Source: an uncultured Prevotellaceae bacterium
GTDB lineage: Bacteria > Bacteroidota > Bacteroidia > Bacteroidales > Bacteroidaceae
Direction: 5' to 3'
Assembly (NCBI GenBank): GCA_900316505.1
Contig: ONDH01000009.1
Location: 1 to 64,000 of the forward strand
Length of the DNA: 64,000 nt
Shown: positions 6,948 to 15,318 of the stretch, piece after piece
Layout: every line of letters begins with the position of its first letter
How positions within the stretch are numbered: position 1 is the first letter of the stretch
The notes under the pieces: generated by a model
Seen by the model: only the letters and a program-made list of their open reading frames with translations
What the model was told of the DNA's origin: nothing
Databases searched by the model: none
Program-made: the position numbers and the translations under genes

Positions 6948-9470
6948 ATGAGACATTTGTTTTCTCTCCTGTTACTGATAGCGGTGAATATGGTTCACGC
7001 ACAGGATCTGCAGCTGAACGACCTTGAGTATTTTGAACGTCAAGGTGTGAACGTTCTCGTGTTCAGCAATAGCTTCAATGGTGGTTTCAACGACGAGAAG
7101 AACTCTGGCATCGAAATCATCCACCATGGTGTGCGCACTGTGCAGGGTGGTGCTGTGCGACTCAACAACACCCCTGAGCAATGGGACTTGGTGCCCAAGA
7201 TGACCAGCCGTAAGGTGAATCGTGAAGACGGCAGCATCGAGGTGGGTATGCGCTATGATGACTACGACTTTGACAGTCGTGTGGTGGTCACAGCAAAAGG
7301 TAAAGCTGTGGAGATTGCCGTTTGGCTCGACAAGCCTGTTCCGGAGAAGCTGGCAGGTGATGCAGGCTTCAATTTGGAGTTCCTGCCTTCGCAATATTGG
7401 CTCAAGACCTTCTCAATGGATGGACGGTTAGGACGATTGCCTCGTTATGCAACCAGTCAGACGGTGACTCGTCCCAACAGTGAGAAGCCCCGTCAGTTCA
7501 AAGGCTTCAAGACTTACGATGATCGTGGCACTGACCGTTTTGTTGACCCTCTGCCCATTGAGACAGGCCATAGCCTCATTTTGGCTTCCGATGCTCCCGA
7601 ACGCATGATTCGCGTCAGCAGTGAGGACAGTGAGTTGCGACTCTACGATGGACGTATGTTGGCACAGAACGGATGGTTTGTGTTGCGCAGTGTGCTTCCT
7701 AAAGGCAAGACCGGCAAGGTCATCACATGGACAGTGGAGCCTCATGCCATTCCCAATTGGATTCGTGAACCGAACATTGGTTTCTCACAGGTGGGTTACA
7801 GACCTGATCAACCGAAAGTGGCTGTTATTGAATTGGACAAGAAGGATAAGCCCAAGTCAAATGCAACCCTTATGCGCATCAATGAAGACGGCACCATCTC
7901 CGAAGCATTCCGTGGAGGCATCAAGGAATGGGGTGCATACTTCAAATATAACTACGTGAAGTTCGATTTCTCTTCTGTGAAGCAGCCCGGTGTCTATTAC
8001 ATTCAGTATGGTGACACAAAGACCAACGACTTCCTCATTGATGAGCATGTGTATGATAAAATCACTGATGCCACCACCGATGTGTGGGTGCCTATCCACA
8101 TGAACCACATGTATGTGACCGAAGGTTACCGCACTTGGCATGGAGAGCCCTTTAAGGAGGGCTATCTGCAAGCACCAGAGAGTGACCACTTCGATTTGCA
8201 CCGACAAGGAGCATCCACCGATACGAAATACAAGCCTTTAGAGCTTATTCCAGGGTTGAACGTGGGTGGTTTCTTCGATGCTGGTGACTTCGACATCGAG
8301 ACAGGCTCGAATATCAGTGTTGTGCAGAACTTCATCCGCACATGGGAACTCTTCAAGCCTCAACGTGATGAGACCTTCGTGAGTCAGCAGCAGCGCTATG
8401 TCGATTTGCATCGTCCTGATGGTGTACCTGATGTGTTGCAGTTCATCGAACACGGCACCCTCAATTTGGTGGCACAAGCAGAGCAGATTGGACACATGGC
8501 TTCAACGCTTTCCAATTCAGTGTTGGACAACTACCACCACTTGGGCGATGCAGCCAGCATCACGGATGGTCTGCACTATGACCCAAGTTTGAAACCTTAT
8601 GAAGTGTCTGCTGATGGCAAGTCGAGCGGAACACCCGATGATATGTGGGCATTCACGACTCGCAATCCAAGCCTTGACTTTCAGGCAGCCACGATGTTTG
8701 CGGCAGCCAGCCGTGTGCTGAAAGGCTACAACGATGATCTTGCTGCCCGTGCCCTCACACAATCCAAAAGACTGATGGCAGAGGCGACGGAGCTGATGGC
8801 AAACAACAATCGTCGTGCACAGCAACGGGGTAGAGGAAGCGACCTTGGCACGAACTTGCAACTCTATGCTGCCACACGCGAACAGCAATATCTTGACAAT
8901 TTCAATGCTCAGATATGGACGGCACTTGACCGTAATGTCAACTCCACCATCCAGACGGCGCTTGATGCCATTCCTTTTATGGATGAGGCTTATCGCAAGC
9001 GTTTACGTCCCTATGTGCAGAAATATGCTGTTTATGTGGATAGTTTGGGCACACAGAATCCCTATGGATTGCCCATCGGATTAGGCAATTGGGCTGGTGG
9101 TGGTCAAGTGCTCAGTTTTGGCACCACAGTATGTTTTGCCCACATCTATTTCCCCGACATCATTCGTCGTGATGTTGTCTTCCGCACAGCTGACTGGCTC
9201 TATGGGTGTCATCCTTACCACAACTACTCTTTCGTGGCTGTTGTGGGTGCAGCTCGTCCCAAGCAGGTGTTCTATGGCAACAACCGTGCAGACTTCTCGT
9301 TCATCCCCGGCAACGTGGCTCCTGGTTTGCTATTCCGTCGTCCCGACCATTTCGAGAACTATGACGACTGGCCATTCCTGTGGGGACAGAATGAGGGCAC
9401 CATTGCCGGCAACACGCAGTACATCATCTTCGGCTCTGCATTGAAGAATATCGTGAATGCCAATAAATAA
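6948..9470 (+). CDS. GH9 endoglucanase-type enzyme, divergent, large N-terminus
   Basis: An 840-residue exported inverting glycosidase of the GH9 type. A signal peptide ends at MVHAQ. Residues about 20-265 are a beta-rich region I do not recognise. A cellulase N-terminal Ig-like domain begins at IGFSQVGYRPDQPKVAV, and the (alpha/alpha)6 catalytic domain follows. The catalytic Asp pair is in FFDAGDFD (Asp444, Asp447) and the likely acid is Glu816 (WGQNEGT). The His-His-Arg motif that GH9 enzymes normally carry before the acid is absent: the corresponding stretch reads HPYHNYSF and later NNRADFSF. Substrate preference may therefore differ from plain cellulose. It lies 53 nt after the esterase and 7 nt before a second GH9 gene. 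Confidence 0.85.
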   Translation: MRHLFSLLLLIAVNMVHAQDLQLNDLEYFERQGVNVLVFSNSFNGGFNDEKNSGIEIIHHGVRTVQGGAVRLNNTPEQWDLVPKMTSRKVNREDGSIEVGMRYDDYDFDSRVVVTAKGKAVEIAVWLDKPVPEKLAGDAGFNLEFLPSQYWLKTFSMDGRLGRLPRYATSQTVTRPNSEKPRQFKGFKTYDDRGTDRFVDPLPIETGHSLILASDAPERMIRVSSEDSELRLYDGRMLAQNGWFVLRSVLPKGKTGKVITWTVEPHAIPNWIREPNIGFSQVGYRPDQPKVAVIELDKKDKPKSNATLMRINEDGTISEAFRGGIKEWGAYFKYNYVKFDFSSVKQPGVYYIQYGDTKTNDFLIDEHVYDKITDATTDVWVPIHMNHMYVTEGYRTWHGEPFKEGYLQAPESDHFDLHRQGASTDTKYKPLELIPGLNVGGFFDAGDFDIETGSNISVVQNFIRTWELFKPQRDETFVSQQQRYVDLHRPDGVPDVLQFIEHGTLNLVAQAEQIGHMASTLSNSVLDNYHHLGDAASITDGLHYDPSLKPYEVSADGKSSGTPDDMWAFTTRNPSLDFQAATMFAAASRVLKGYNDDLAARALTQSKRLMAEATELMANNNRRAQQRGRGSDLGTNLQLYAATREQQYLDNFNAQIWTALDRNVNSTIQTALDAIPFMDEAYRKRLRPYVQKYAVYVDSLGTQNPYGLPIGLGNWAGGGQVLSFGTTVCFAHIYFPDIIRRDVVFRTADWLYGCHPYHNYSFVAVVGAARPKQVFYGNNRADFSFIPGNVAPGLLFRRPDHFENYDDWPFLWGQNEGTIAGNTQYIIFGSALKNIVNANK

Positions 9471-9477
9471 TGATAAA

Positions 9478-11187
9478 ATGAGAAACGTTTTTTTGTCCAT
9501 TGTGTGTTTCCTGTCGTCTGTTGCTTATGCTCAGATACAGGTTCGCTACAATCAAGTGGGGTGTTATCCCAATCAGGAGAAAGTAATCGTTGTGGAGGGC
9601 GCGAATCCCGAAGGGAAAGTGCGTGTCACCACTCCCAAAGGAAAGGTGTTGACTCCCTCTGTCATGCGAGAGGCTGTTTCGCCTTGGTCGGGCAAGACAC
9701 GCTATCTCATCAACCTTGAAGACCTCACCGCCACAGGACGTTATCATGTGAATGTGGAAGGGCAGGAATGTGACTTGCTGGTGGCAAAACGTCCCTATCA
9801 GGACATGGCTAAAGCATCCCTCCGTTTGTTCTATCTCATCCGTTCTGGCATCGCCATCGAACAGGGTGGGGTATACAATCGCCCGTTGGGGCATCCTGAC
9901 ACCCACGTGCTGGTGCATCCCTCTGCGGCTACAGAGAAACGTCCTGCCGGCACTGTCATCAGTTCTCCCTACGGTTGGTACGATGCGGGCGACTACAACA
10001 AGTATGTGGTCAACTCTGCCTTCAGTATTGGATTGATGTTTGCTGCTTATGAACAGCAACGCGACTATTTCAATAAACTGAAGACAGACATCCCCGAAAG
10101 TGGCAACAAGACACCCGACTTCTTGGATGAGATGATGTTCAATCTGAAGTGGCTGCTCACCATGCAAGATCCTGACGATGGGGGTGTGTATCACAAGCTG
10201 ACCACTCCCAACTTCGAGGGTTTTGTCATGCCTGCTGACTGCCAGCAACCTCGCTATGTGGTGGCAAAGAGTGTCACCGCCACGCTTGACTTCGCGGGTG
10301 TGATGGCTGATGCGGCACGCCTTTTCGCACCTTATCGGAAAGACTACCCCGGCTTTGTGAAACAAGCAACAGAGGCGGCTGAACGTGCCTACCAATGGGC
10401 AAAAGACCATCCCAATGCTTTCTATCGTCAGGAGCAACTGAAAGACCCTGCTGTCAGCACAGGCACTTATGGCGATGGCAATGCGCGTGACGAATTCTTC
10501 TGGGCATCCTCGGCACTCTTCCGTTTGACACGTAAACCCTCCTATCAGGCAGACGCTCGTCAATATCAACCTCAACGCTTTTCCACCCCTTCATGGGGCA
10601 ATGTGTCAGCCTTGGGCACTTTCGAGTGGTTGGCAGATGAAGAGCAGCGAATGACAGCAGATGGTCTTTTGCTGATGACGCAACTGCTTGTCTATTGCGA
10701 GGAAGCGGTGAAGGGAGCTGATACCTCTTGTTTCCAATCACCTTTTGGCAATAGTTCCCGCAACTTCGGTTGGGGCTGTCTCGCAGAAAATTGCTGCTGT
10801 CAGGCATTTGTGCTCCTTTGTGCCGACCAACTCTCTGGCACAACCAAATATCAACGCTATGCCTTGCAGAATGCCGACTACCTCTTAGGACGCAATGCCA
10901 CGGGTTACTGCTACGTGACAGGCTTTGGCGACAAATCGCCCATGCATCCCCATCATCGCATCTCTGAAGCAGACAACGTGGAAGCCCCATTCCCTGGCAT
11001 GCTCGTGGGAGGGCCAAATCCTGGACAGCAAGACAAACGTGACATGAAGACTGCTGTCTATCCCTCCAACCATCCCGATGAATCCTACATTGACAACATG
11101 GAATCCTACGCTTCTAACGAAATTGCCATCAATTGGAACGCCTCCCTTGTTGCCTTCCTCTGCACTCTTGATGCCCTCAAGATGTAA
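9478..11187 (+). CDS. GH9 endoglucanase
   Basis: A 569-residue exported enzyme predicted to cleave internal beta-1,4-glucan or xyloglucan linkages. The start at 9478 gives the signal peptide MRNVFLSIVCFLSSVAYAQ; an earlier codon at 9457 would add seven residues and overlap the upstream gene. An Ig-like domain (about 20-100, IQVRYNQVGCYP) precedes the catalytic barrel. All GH9 hallmarks are present: WYDAGDYNKYV with Asp169 and Asp172, MHPHHR with His492-His493-Arg494, and SYASNEIAINWNA with acid Glu548. It follows the divergent GH9 gene within 7 nt, so the pair is probably one transcript with the esterase. Confidence 0.93.
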   Translation: MRNVFLSIVCFLSSVAYAQIQVRYNQVGCYPNQEKVIVVEGANPEGKVRVTTPKGKVLTPSVMREAVSPWSGKTRYLINLEDLTATGRYHVNVEGQECDLLVAKRPYQDMAKASLRLFYLIRSGIAIEQGGVYNRPLGHPDTHVLVHPSAATEKRPAGTVISSPYGWYDAGDYNKYVVNSAFSIGLMFAAYEQQRDYFNKLKTDIPESGNKTPDFLDEMMFNLKWLLTMQDPDDGGVYHKLTTPNFEGFVMPADCQQPRYVVAKSVTATLDFAGVMADAARLFAPYRKDYPGFVKQATEAAERAYQWAKDHPNAFYRQEQLKDPAVSTGTYGDGNARDEFFWASSALFRLTRKPSYQADARQYQPQRFSTPSWGNVSALGTFEWLADEEQRMTADGLLLMTQLLVYCEEAVKGADTSCFQSPFGNSSRNFGWGCLAENCCCQAFVLLCADQLSGTTKYQRYALQNADYLLGRNATGYCYVTGFGDKSPMHPHHRISEADNVEAPFPGMLVGGPNPGQQDKRDMKTAVYPSNHPDESYIDNMESYASNEIAINWNASLVAFLCTLDALKM

Positions 11188-11307
11188 TCCAACTCTAATC
11201 TCTAAACCCTAAACTCTAAACCCTAATCTCTAAACCCTAACCCCTAAACCCTAAACCCTAAACTCTAACCCCTAACCCCTAACCTCTCAACCCTAACCTC
11301 TCAACCA
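11188..11307. repeat. Long seven-nt-period array, CCCTAAA/CTCTAAA type
   Basis: Almost the whole 120-nt gap between the GH9 gene and the Gfo/Idh gene consists of about sixteen 7-nt units: CTCTAAA, CCCTAAA, CCCTAAC and, towards the end, CTCTCAA. It resembles a plant-type telomere repeat but is internal and degenerate. No promoter motif or ribosome-binding site can be seen apart from the array. Confidence 0.9.
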
Positions 11308-11308
11308 C

Positions 11309-12289
11309 ATGAAACTCTTTCGCGTTGGCATTATTGCTACAGGCTGGATAGCCGAGAAGGCAGCCATCACATTGAATGGACTTGCCGATTGTGTACCCTA
11401 CGCAGTAGGATCGCGAACATTAGAAAAAGCGCAGGCATTTGCCGAGAAGTGGAACATTCCCAAGGCATACGGCTCATATAGTGAACTGATAGCTGATCCT
11501 GACATAGACCTCGTTTATGTTGGAACCCCTCATTCTCACCACTACGATGTGACGAAGGAGGCAATATTGGCAGGAAAGCCTTGTTTGGTGGAGAAAGCCT
11601 TCATGGTAAACTACCGTCAGTCAAAAGAAATCATCGAATTGGCACATGAGCGCAAGGTCTTTCTTGCCGAAGCTATATGGACACGCTATCAGCCAGTCGT
11701 TCAGATGGTGCGTGATCTCATCAGTAGCGGGCGAATCGGCACTCCACGCATGGTGACTGCCACGCTTGGTTACAGCATGGGCAATAAGCCTCGCATCATG
11801 CGTCCCGACCTTTGCGGAGGAGCCTTGCTCGACCTTGGTGTCTATGCGCTCAACTTTGTCCGTATGTTCTTTCCTGCCGACATCGTCAACATTGAGAGCC
11901 AATGTGTGAAGAGCGACACAGGCATGGATTTGACAAATGCCATCAGTCTTGTGTTGGCAGATGGCATGCTTGCCAATGTGCAGAGTAGTGCCGCTTGTGT
12001 GGGCGACAATATTGGAGTCATTGCAGGCACCGACGGCAATCTGATTATAGACAACATCAACAATCCTCAGCGCATCACCGTCAACACCCATGACCGTGAG
12101 TTTGTCGAGGACATTCATGTTCCACAGCAGATTACTGGCTACGAATACCAGTTCCTTGCGTGCCGCGATGCACTTTCCGAAAGGCTTCTCGAACCACGCG
12201 AGATGCCTCATGACGAAACGCTCTACATCATGCAGTTGATGGATGACTTCCGAAAGAAGTGGGGCGTCCATTACCCCTATGACGATTGA
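11309..12289 (+). CDS. Gfo/Idh/MocA-family oxidoreductase
   Basis: A 326-residue cytoplasmic NAD(P)-dependent dehydrogenase acting on a sugar, inositol or related polyol. The Rossmann fold starts FRVGIIATGWIAEK. The family catalytic motif appears as VEKAF with Lys96, where most members read EKP. The C-terminal alpha/beta domain carries GGALLDLGVYALNF, the usual DxGxY/H element. There is no signal peptide, unlike the exported relatives common in this phylum. The upstream gap is a heptad repeat array, and the transcript ends at the hairpin 12315-12345. The substrate is undetermined. Confidence 0.88.
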   Translation: MKLFRVGIIATGWIAEKAAITLNGLADCVPYAVGSRTLEKAQAFAEKWNIPKAYGSYSELIADPDIDLVYVGTPHSHHYDVTKEAILAGKPCLVEKAFMVNYRQSKEIIELAHERKVFLAEAIWTRYQPVVQMVRDLISSGRIGTPRMVTATLGYSMGNKPRIMRPDLCGGALLDLGVYALNFVRMFFPADIVNIESQCVKSDTGMDLTNAISLVLADGMLANVQSSAACVGDNIGVIAGTDGNLIIDNINNPQRITVNTHDREFVEDIHVPQQITGYEYQFLACRDALSERLLEPREMPHDETLYIMQLMDDFRKKWGVHYPYDD

Positions 12290-12314
12290 TGTGTTGTGAT
12301 GTCAAAGCATCATG

Positions 12315-12345
12315 AAACAGGGATGGTCATCATCCCTGTTTTTTC
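12315..12345 (+). terminator. Terminator of the Gfo/Idh gene
   Basis: AAACAGGGATG pairs with CATCCCTGTTT around a 5-nt loop and is followed by T residues. The hairpin contains the last codons and stop (12330-12332) of the opposing MORN gene, so the two convergent genes share this DNA. Confidence 0.85.
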
Positions 12346-13121
12346 TTTGATTTCGAAGGCTTCTCGTCAAGGCAATTGTCCGTCCAATTGCCCGACAATA
12401 CCTGACCATTGGCGGTTCGGTAGATTCCATACCCATGACGTGCGCCTTCGTGGAATTGTCCTATATAAACAGAGCCGTTGGTGTAAAGATAAGTGCCTTT
12501 CCCCTCAAATTTGGAAAGCATGAATGCACCTTCGTAGATGTCGCCATTGGCATAGCGGTAGCAGCCATATCCATCTTTCTCTCCGTTCACCCAATGCCCG
12601 ATGTACACATCGCCATTGGCATAGCTGTACGTGCCTTGTCCGTTGCGAAGGTCATTCGACCACTCGCCCATATAGACATCGCCCGTCTTTGAACGGAAAA
12701 TGCCGAATCCCGTGCGTTTGTCATTTGCCCACTCACCTTCGTAAGTGTCACCATTCGACATGCGGAGCACACCTTTGCCGTGCCTCTTGCCTTGATGCCA
12801 TTCACCTTGATAGACGTTGCGCTTATCCACATAGAAGGCTGAACCCTCTTTTTCTTGCAACCCCTCATGGAAAAAACCTTGATAGAGATTGCCGTCTGCC
12901 CATTGATAGACGCCATACCCTTCAAATTTTCCGTCTCGGATGGCACCTTTGTACACATCGCCGTTGGCATATTCATAGAATACGTTGTATTCATCTTGTG
13001 CTTTCTGTGTCTTCTTCGGTGCTATGCCTGTCGTGTTCTTAGGATGGGCATTTCCTGCATTTTGAGCCATAACATACCCTGGCATCAGAAAAGCATAAAT
13101 CAGTAAGTAAAGAACTTTCAA
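12330..13121 (-). CDS. Exported MORN-repeat protein
   Basis: A 263-residue protein with a signal peptide (KVLYLLIYAFLMPGYVMA-Q), a short linker and about eight MORN repeats from residue 48 to 250. Examples are NGDVYKGAIRDGKFEGYG and NGDTYEGEWANDKRTGFG. It ends in a basic tail (KPSKSKKKQG). MORN repeats form an elongated beta sheet for membrane or protein contact; no enzymatic role is implied. The start is a TTG at 13121: no ATG lies in frame before the upstream stop, and the next ATG (13085) would remove most of the signal peptide. A TAACTTTG that looks like a -7 box overlaps this TTG. Confidence 0.82.
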   Translation of the reverse strand: MKVLYLLIYAFLMPGYVMAQNAGNAHPKNTTGIAPKKTQKAQDEYNVFYEYANGDVYKGAIRDGKFEGYGVYQWADGNLYQGFFHEGLQEKEGSAFYVDKRNVYQGEWHQGKRHGKGVLRMSNGDTYEGEWANDKRTGFGIFRSKTGDVYMGEWSNDLRNGQGTYSYANGDVYIGHWVNGEKDGYGCYRYANGDIYEGAFMLSKFEGKGTYLYTNGSVYIGQFHEGARHGYGIYRTANGQVLSGNWTDNCLDEKPSKSKKKQG

Positions 13122-13376
13122 AGTTACAAATTAGTTTTAGGTGGAAATAGGTTGTCAGTGATTTCTCTCTTTTCTCCTTAAAAAGGCGTGCAAAAGTATT
13201 AAGACTTCCCCAAACCCACAAGAAAAACAGGGAAAAAACCGAATCTGTGTCCAAAAATAATGCATGATTTCTGCAAAGTTTACTGTTTAAGGGCGTTTTT
13301 CCTAAACTAAACCTGTTTCATCATGCTGAATTGAGGGGATGCACCTTCATGCAAGGTTCCCCGTCTTCCCTGCTAT

Positions 13377-13445
13377 ATGTATGGCACATCCATTTCATCA
13401 TGTATGGCACATCCATTTCTTTATGAGTGGCGTATTCATTATATC
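13377..13445 (+). repeat. Three 23-bp direct repeats
   Basis: ATGTATGGCACATCCATTTC occurs at 13377-13396 and again, identical, at 13400-13419. A degenerate third copy (ATGAGTGGCGTATTCATT) starts at 13423. The start-to-start spacing is exactly 23 bp both times, placing the copies on nearly the same helix face. The repeats lie about 260-330 bp before the ECF promoter. Confidence 0.85.
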
Positions 13446-13452
13446 ATGACTT

Positions 13453-13556
13453 CCACATTCAAAATATTTTCAAAGTTTCAAAAATAATTTTGCAACTTGC
13501 AAAATATTTTTTCAAACTTTCAAAATTTTTTTTGAAACTTACAAAACATTTTGTTT
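13453..13556. repeat. AT tracts repeated every 21 bp, probable curved DNA
   Basis: Units of the form AACTTnCAAAA followed by a T-rich run start at 13473, 13494, 13515 and 13536, with a degenerate unit before them. A 21-bp period equals two helical turns, so the A/T tracts are in phase, which favours intrinsic bending. Confidence 0.7.
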
Positions 13557-13708
13557 ATTCCAGTCGCACACATTTGTTTTACCCACTCGTCACTCAATGA
13601 TTCTTCAAGTTATCATCATGTGATGCCCTCATTCTTCCATTCTTTTATACGAGTGAGGGTAAAGGTTGAAAAAGTGAAGAAGAATGTGGTAGAGTAAGAA
13701 AAAAGCAG

Positions 13709-13716
13709 TAACTTTG
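13709..13716 (+). promoter_or_regulatory. -7 promoter element of the ECF sigma operon
   Basis: TAACTTTG matches the consensus and sits in a 19-nt sequence, AAAAAAGCAGTAACTTTGC (13699-13717), that is repeated exactly at the pectate lyase promoter (18054-18072). No clear TTTG at -33. The leader to the ATG at 13816 is about 95 nt. Confidence 0.7.
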
Positions 13717-13815
13717 CCATCGAAATGTTAAAAAATGGGTTTTTGACAAAAAAAGTTTGTCTTTTATTATACATTTTTCAAAAAAAGGGGAATATGGCGG
13801 TAGAAGACAATACGA

Positions 13816-14400
13816 ATGAAGCGAATAGCAGACAGTAGACAGATTATCACCGTCGAGGACACGGTTCTCATCAGGAATGTGCTTGACGGACATACAGAGC
13901 AGTTCAGACCACTCGCCGATCGACATGGACCAAGTGTGCAGAAATTTGTTGCACGCATGATTCCGTCGCCAGAAGATGCAGAAGAAGTGACACAGGATGC
14001 CTTGGTGGGTGCCTTCCAATGTCTGCACCGTTTCGATGCGGAAAGGGCGAGTTTCAGAACGTGGCTGCTGCGTATCGCTTATCACACGGCGTTGAAACGT
14101 CTTCGACATGAGTCGCGAAAGCGGTGGACAAAAATGGAAGTTGAGGTGGAGGAACTGCCTGACCATACTACCGACGAACTGCTGAACGACACTACTGACG
14201 AACGCCTTGCACGGCTCCAACAGGCTGTTAGTCAGCTGGCTCCAGAAGACCAACTGCTCCTCAGCCTCTACTATCAAGACGGGCATCCTCTCCGAGAGAT
14301 AGCCTATATAGTTGACCACCCGGATTCTTACCTGCGATCACGTCTCCAGTGGCTCAGAAAGAAAATACATCAAACCATCATCGACCTCGAAGAAACATGA
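13816..14400 (+). CDS. ECF-type RNA polymerase sigma factor
   Basis: A 194-residue sigma-70 family protein with only regions 2 and 4. Region 2 (about 30-100) includes PSPEDAEEVTQDALVGAF and the segment FRTWLLRIAYHTALKRLRH. Region 4 (about 135-185) includes LAPEDQLLLSLYYQDGHPLREIAYI. An acidic linker with a near-duplicated DHTTDELLNDTTDERL separates them. It is expected to redirect RNA polymerase to a small regulon under control of the membrane protein encoded next, whose start overlaps its stop (ATGA). The recognition helix reads YIVDHPDSYLRSRLQWLRKK, which is less canonical than most. The inducing signal is unknown. Confidence 0.9.
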   Translation: MKRIADSRQIITVEDTVLIRNVLDGHTEQFRPLADRHGPSVQKFVARMIPSPEDAEEVTQDALVGAFQCLHRFDAERASFRTWLLRIAYHTALKRLRHESRKRWTKMEVEVEELPDHTTDELLNDTTDERLARLQQAVSQLAPEDQLLLSLYYQDGHPLREIAYIVDHPDSYLRSRLQWLRKKIHQTIIDLEET

Positions 14401-15305
14401 CAACGGATCATAACATACCTCAAAAGGACAAGGCGTTGCGTATCGTCATGCAGCGCATAGATGAGCAAGCTGAAAAGGCGAAACTTTCCGAGGGCTTCAC
14501 CGACCGGCTGATGGAACGCATCAGACGAGAGGAGGAGGCAAAGAAGATGACCATACGTCGTCGCCGACGTGTCGGGTTTGCTATAGGCATCGCAGCCGCA
14601 TTAGCGCTTTTGGTGGGTGTGGCACTCCATGTGATGCATAAGGATGTGCATAATCCACTGCAAGCAACGGCGAAGAATGACGATGCACAGGTGGCGAATG
14701 TGAAAGATTTGGTGGAAGATAATATTGAGTCTGTTGCTGAACATGCGGAAAGAATACCAGGAAAGAGGGTTGGAAATCCGATACCATCTATTTCTGTGGC
14801 AAAAACTACGGTGTTGGGAGAAGAAGGACTGAAGGAGAAAGATGAAATGACTGTGCAAGAACCGCTCGTGGCAGAATCTGTCATTGCCGAACCTCTTACT
14901 TCAGAGCCTGCCGTGACAGAACCTGCTGTTGAGGATATGGATGTGTGTTGGCTTTTGATTCCCAACACGCCTTTCGCATTGCGCTATTCGTTGACATGGG
15001 AACCGGACAAGGATGAGGAGACGAAGGCGAATGTGTCGGCAGTGGAGTGTGTGACGATAGAGGAGAATGACACGGTGCTCATCAAATACCCTTCCGGTAA
15101 AATTGACAAAGGGCTGATGTATGTCTATAAAGGCGAGAAGAAGGAGAATGATTTCGTGTATGTGCAGAATGGCCGATTGTTGACGGCTGATGTGCGTATC
15201 TACTATAAGAAAGCGGTTTTGAATCCGGATGGCAAGACGTATTCCTACAAGGATGCTTTGGCACTGCTGGATTTCCCTACGTGTAGCTTGTGTATGAATG
15301 ATTAA
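14397..15305 (+). CDS. Single-TM anti-sigma-like membrane protein
   Basis: A 302-residue protein. I start it at 14397, where ATGA overlaps the sigma factor stop. Residues 1-58 are a charged cytoplasmic segment with a basic cluster (IRRRRR) before one transmembrane helix (about 59-80). Residues 81-190 are acidic and repetitive (EPLVAESVIAEPLTSEP), probably an extended periplasmic linker. A small C-terminal domain from about 190 includes PNTPFALRYSLTWEPD and a conserved-looking KIDKGLMYVYKGEKK. Position and topology point to an anti-sigma factor. I do not see a zinc-binding anti-sigma motif, so the role is inferred from context. Confidence 0.6.
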   Translation: MTTDHNIPQKDKALRIVMQRIDEQAEKAKLSEGFTDRLMERIRREEEAKKMTIRRRRRVGFAIGIAAALALLVGVALHVMHKDVHNPLQATAKNDDAQVANVKDLVEDNIESVAEHAERIPGKRVGNPIPSISVAKTTVLGEEGLKEKDEMTVQEPLVAESVIAEPLTSEPAVTEPAVEDMDVCWLLIPNTPFALRYSLTWEPDKDEETKANVSAVECVTIEENDTVLIKYPSGKIDKGLMYVYKGEKKENDFVYVQNGRLLTADVRIYYKKAVLNPDGKTYSYKDALALLDFPTCSLCMND

Positions 15306-15318
15306 AAATGCTCGCTGT

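Larger units (their letters stand above)
13122..13815. other. Repeat-rich intergenic region upstream of the ECF operon
   Basis: I see no gene in these 694 bases but much structure. For the leftward MORN gene there is a -7-like TACTTTTG on the minus strand at 13191-13198. A nested hairpin spans 13335-13362 (GGGGA/TCCCC outside, ACCTT/AAGGT inside). Three 23-bp direct repeats follow (13377-13445), then AT tracts with 21-bp period (13453-13556). A 9-bp inverted repeat is at 13626-13634 and 13651-13659, and the ECF -7 box is at 13709. A 14-codon frame, 13795-13839, overlaps the start of the sigma factor gene. Confidence 0.65.

Noticed and set aside
9424-10575. Long antisense frame (383 codons) opposite the second GH9 gene
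   Set aside because: The sense strand encodes a complete GH9 with all catalytic motifs; the antisense product is Cys/His/Ile-rich, as expected of a shadow frame.
11188-11307. CCCTAAA array as a true telomere or linear-replicon end
   Set aside because: It is internal, flanked by ordinary genes, degenerate, and the same period-7 pattern occurs at many internal sites.
13377-13445. CRISPR array from the 23-bp direct repeats
   Set aside because: The copies are directly adjacent with only three bases between them, so there are no spacers, and no cas genes are nearby.
13795-13839. 14-codon leader peptide overlapping the ECF sigma start
   Set aside because: The peptide has no run of one amino acid or other attenuation feature, and there is no ribosome-binding site; kept only as a note in the intergenic entry.
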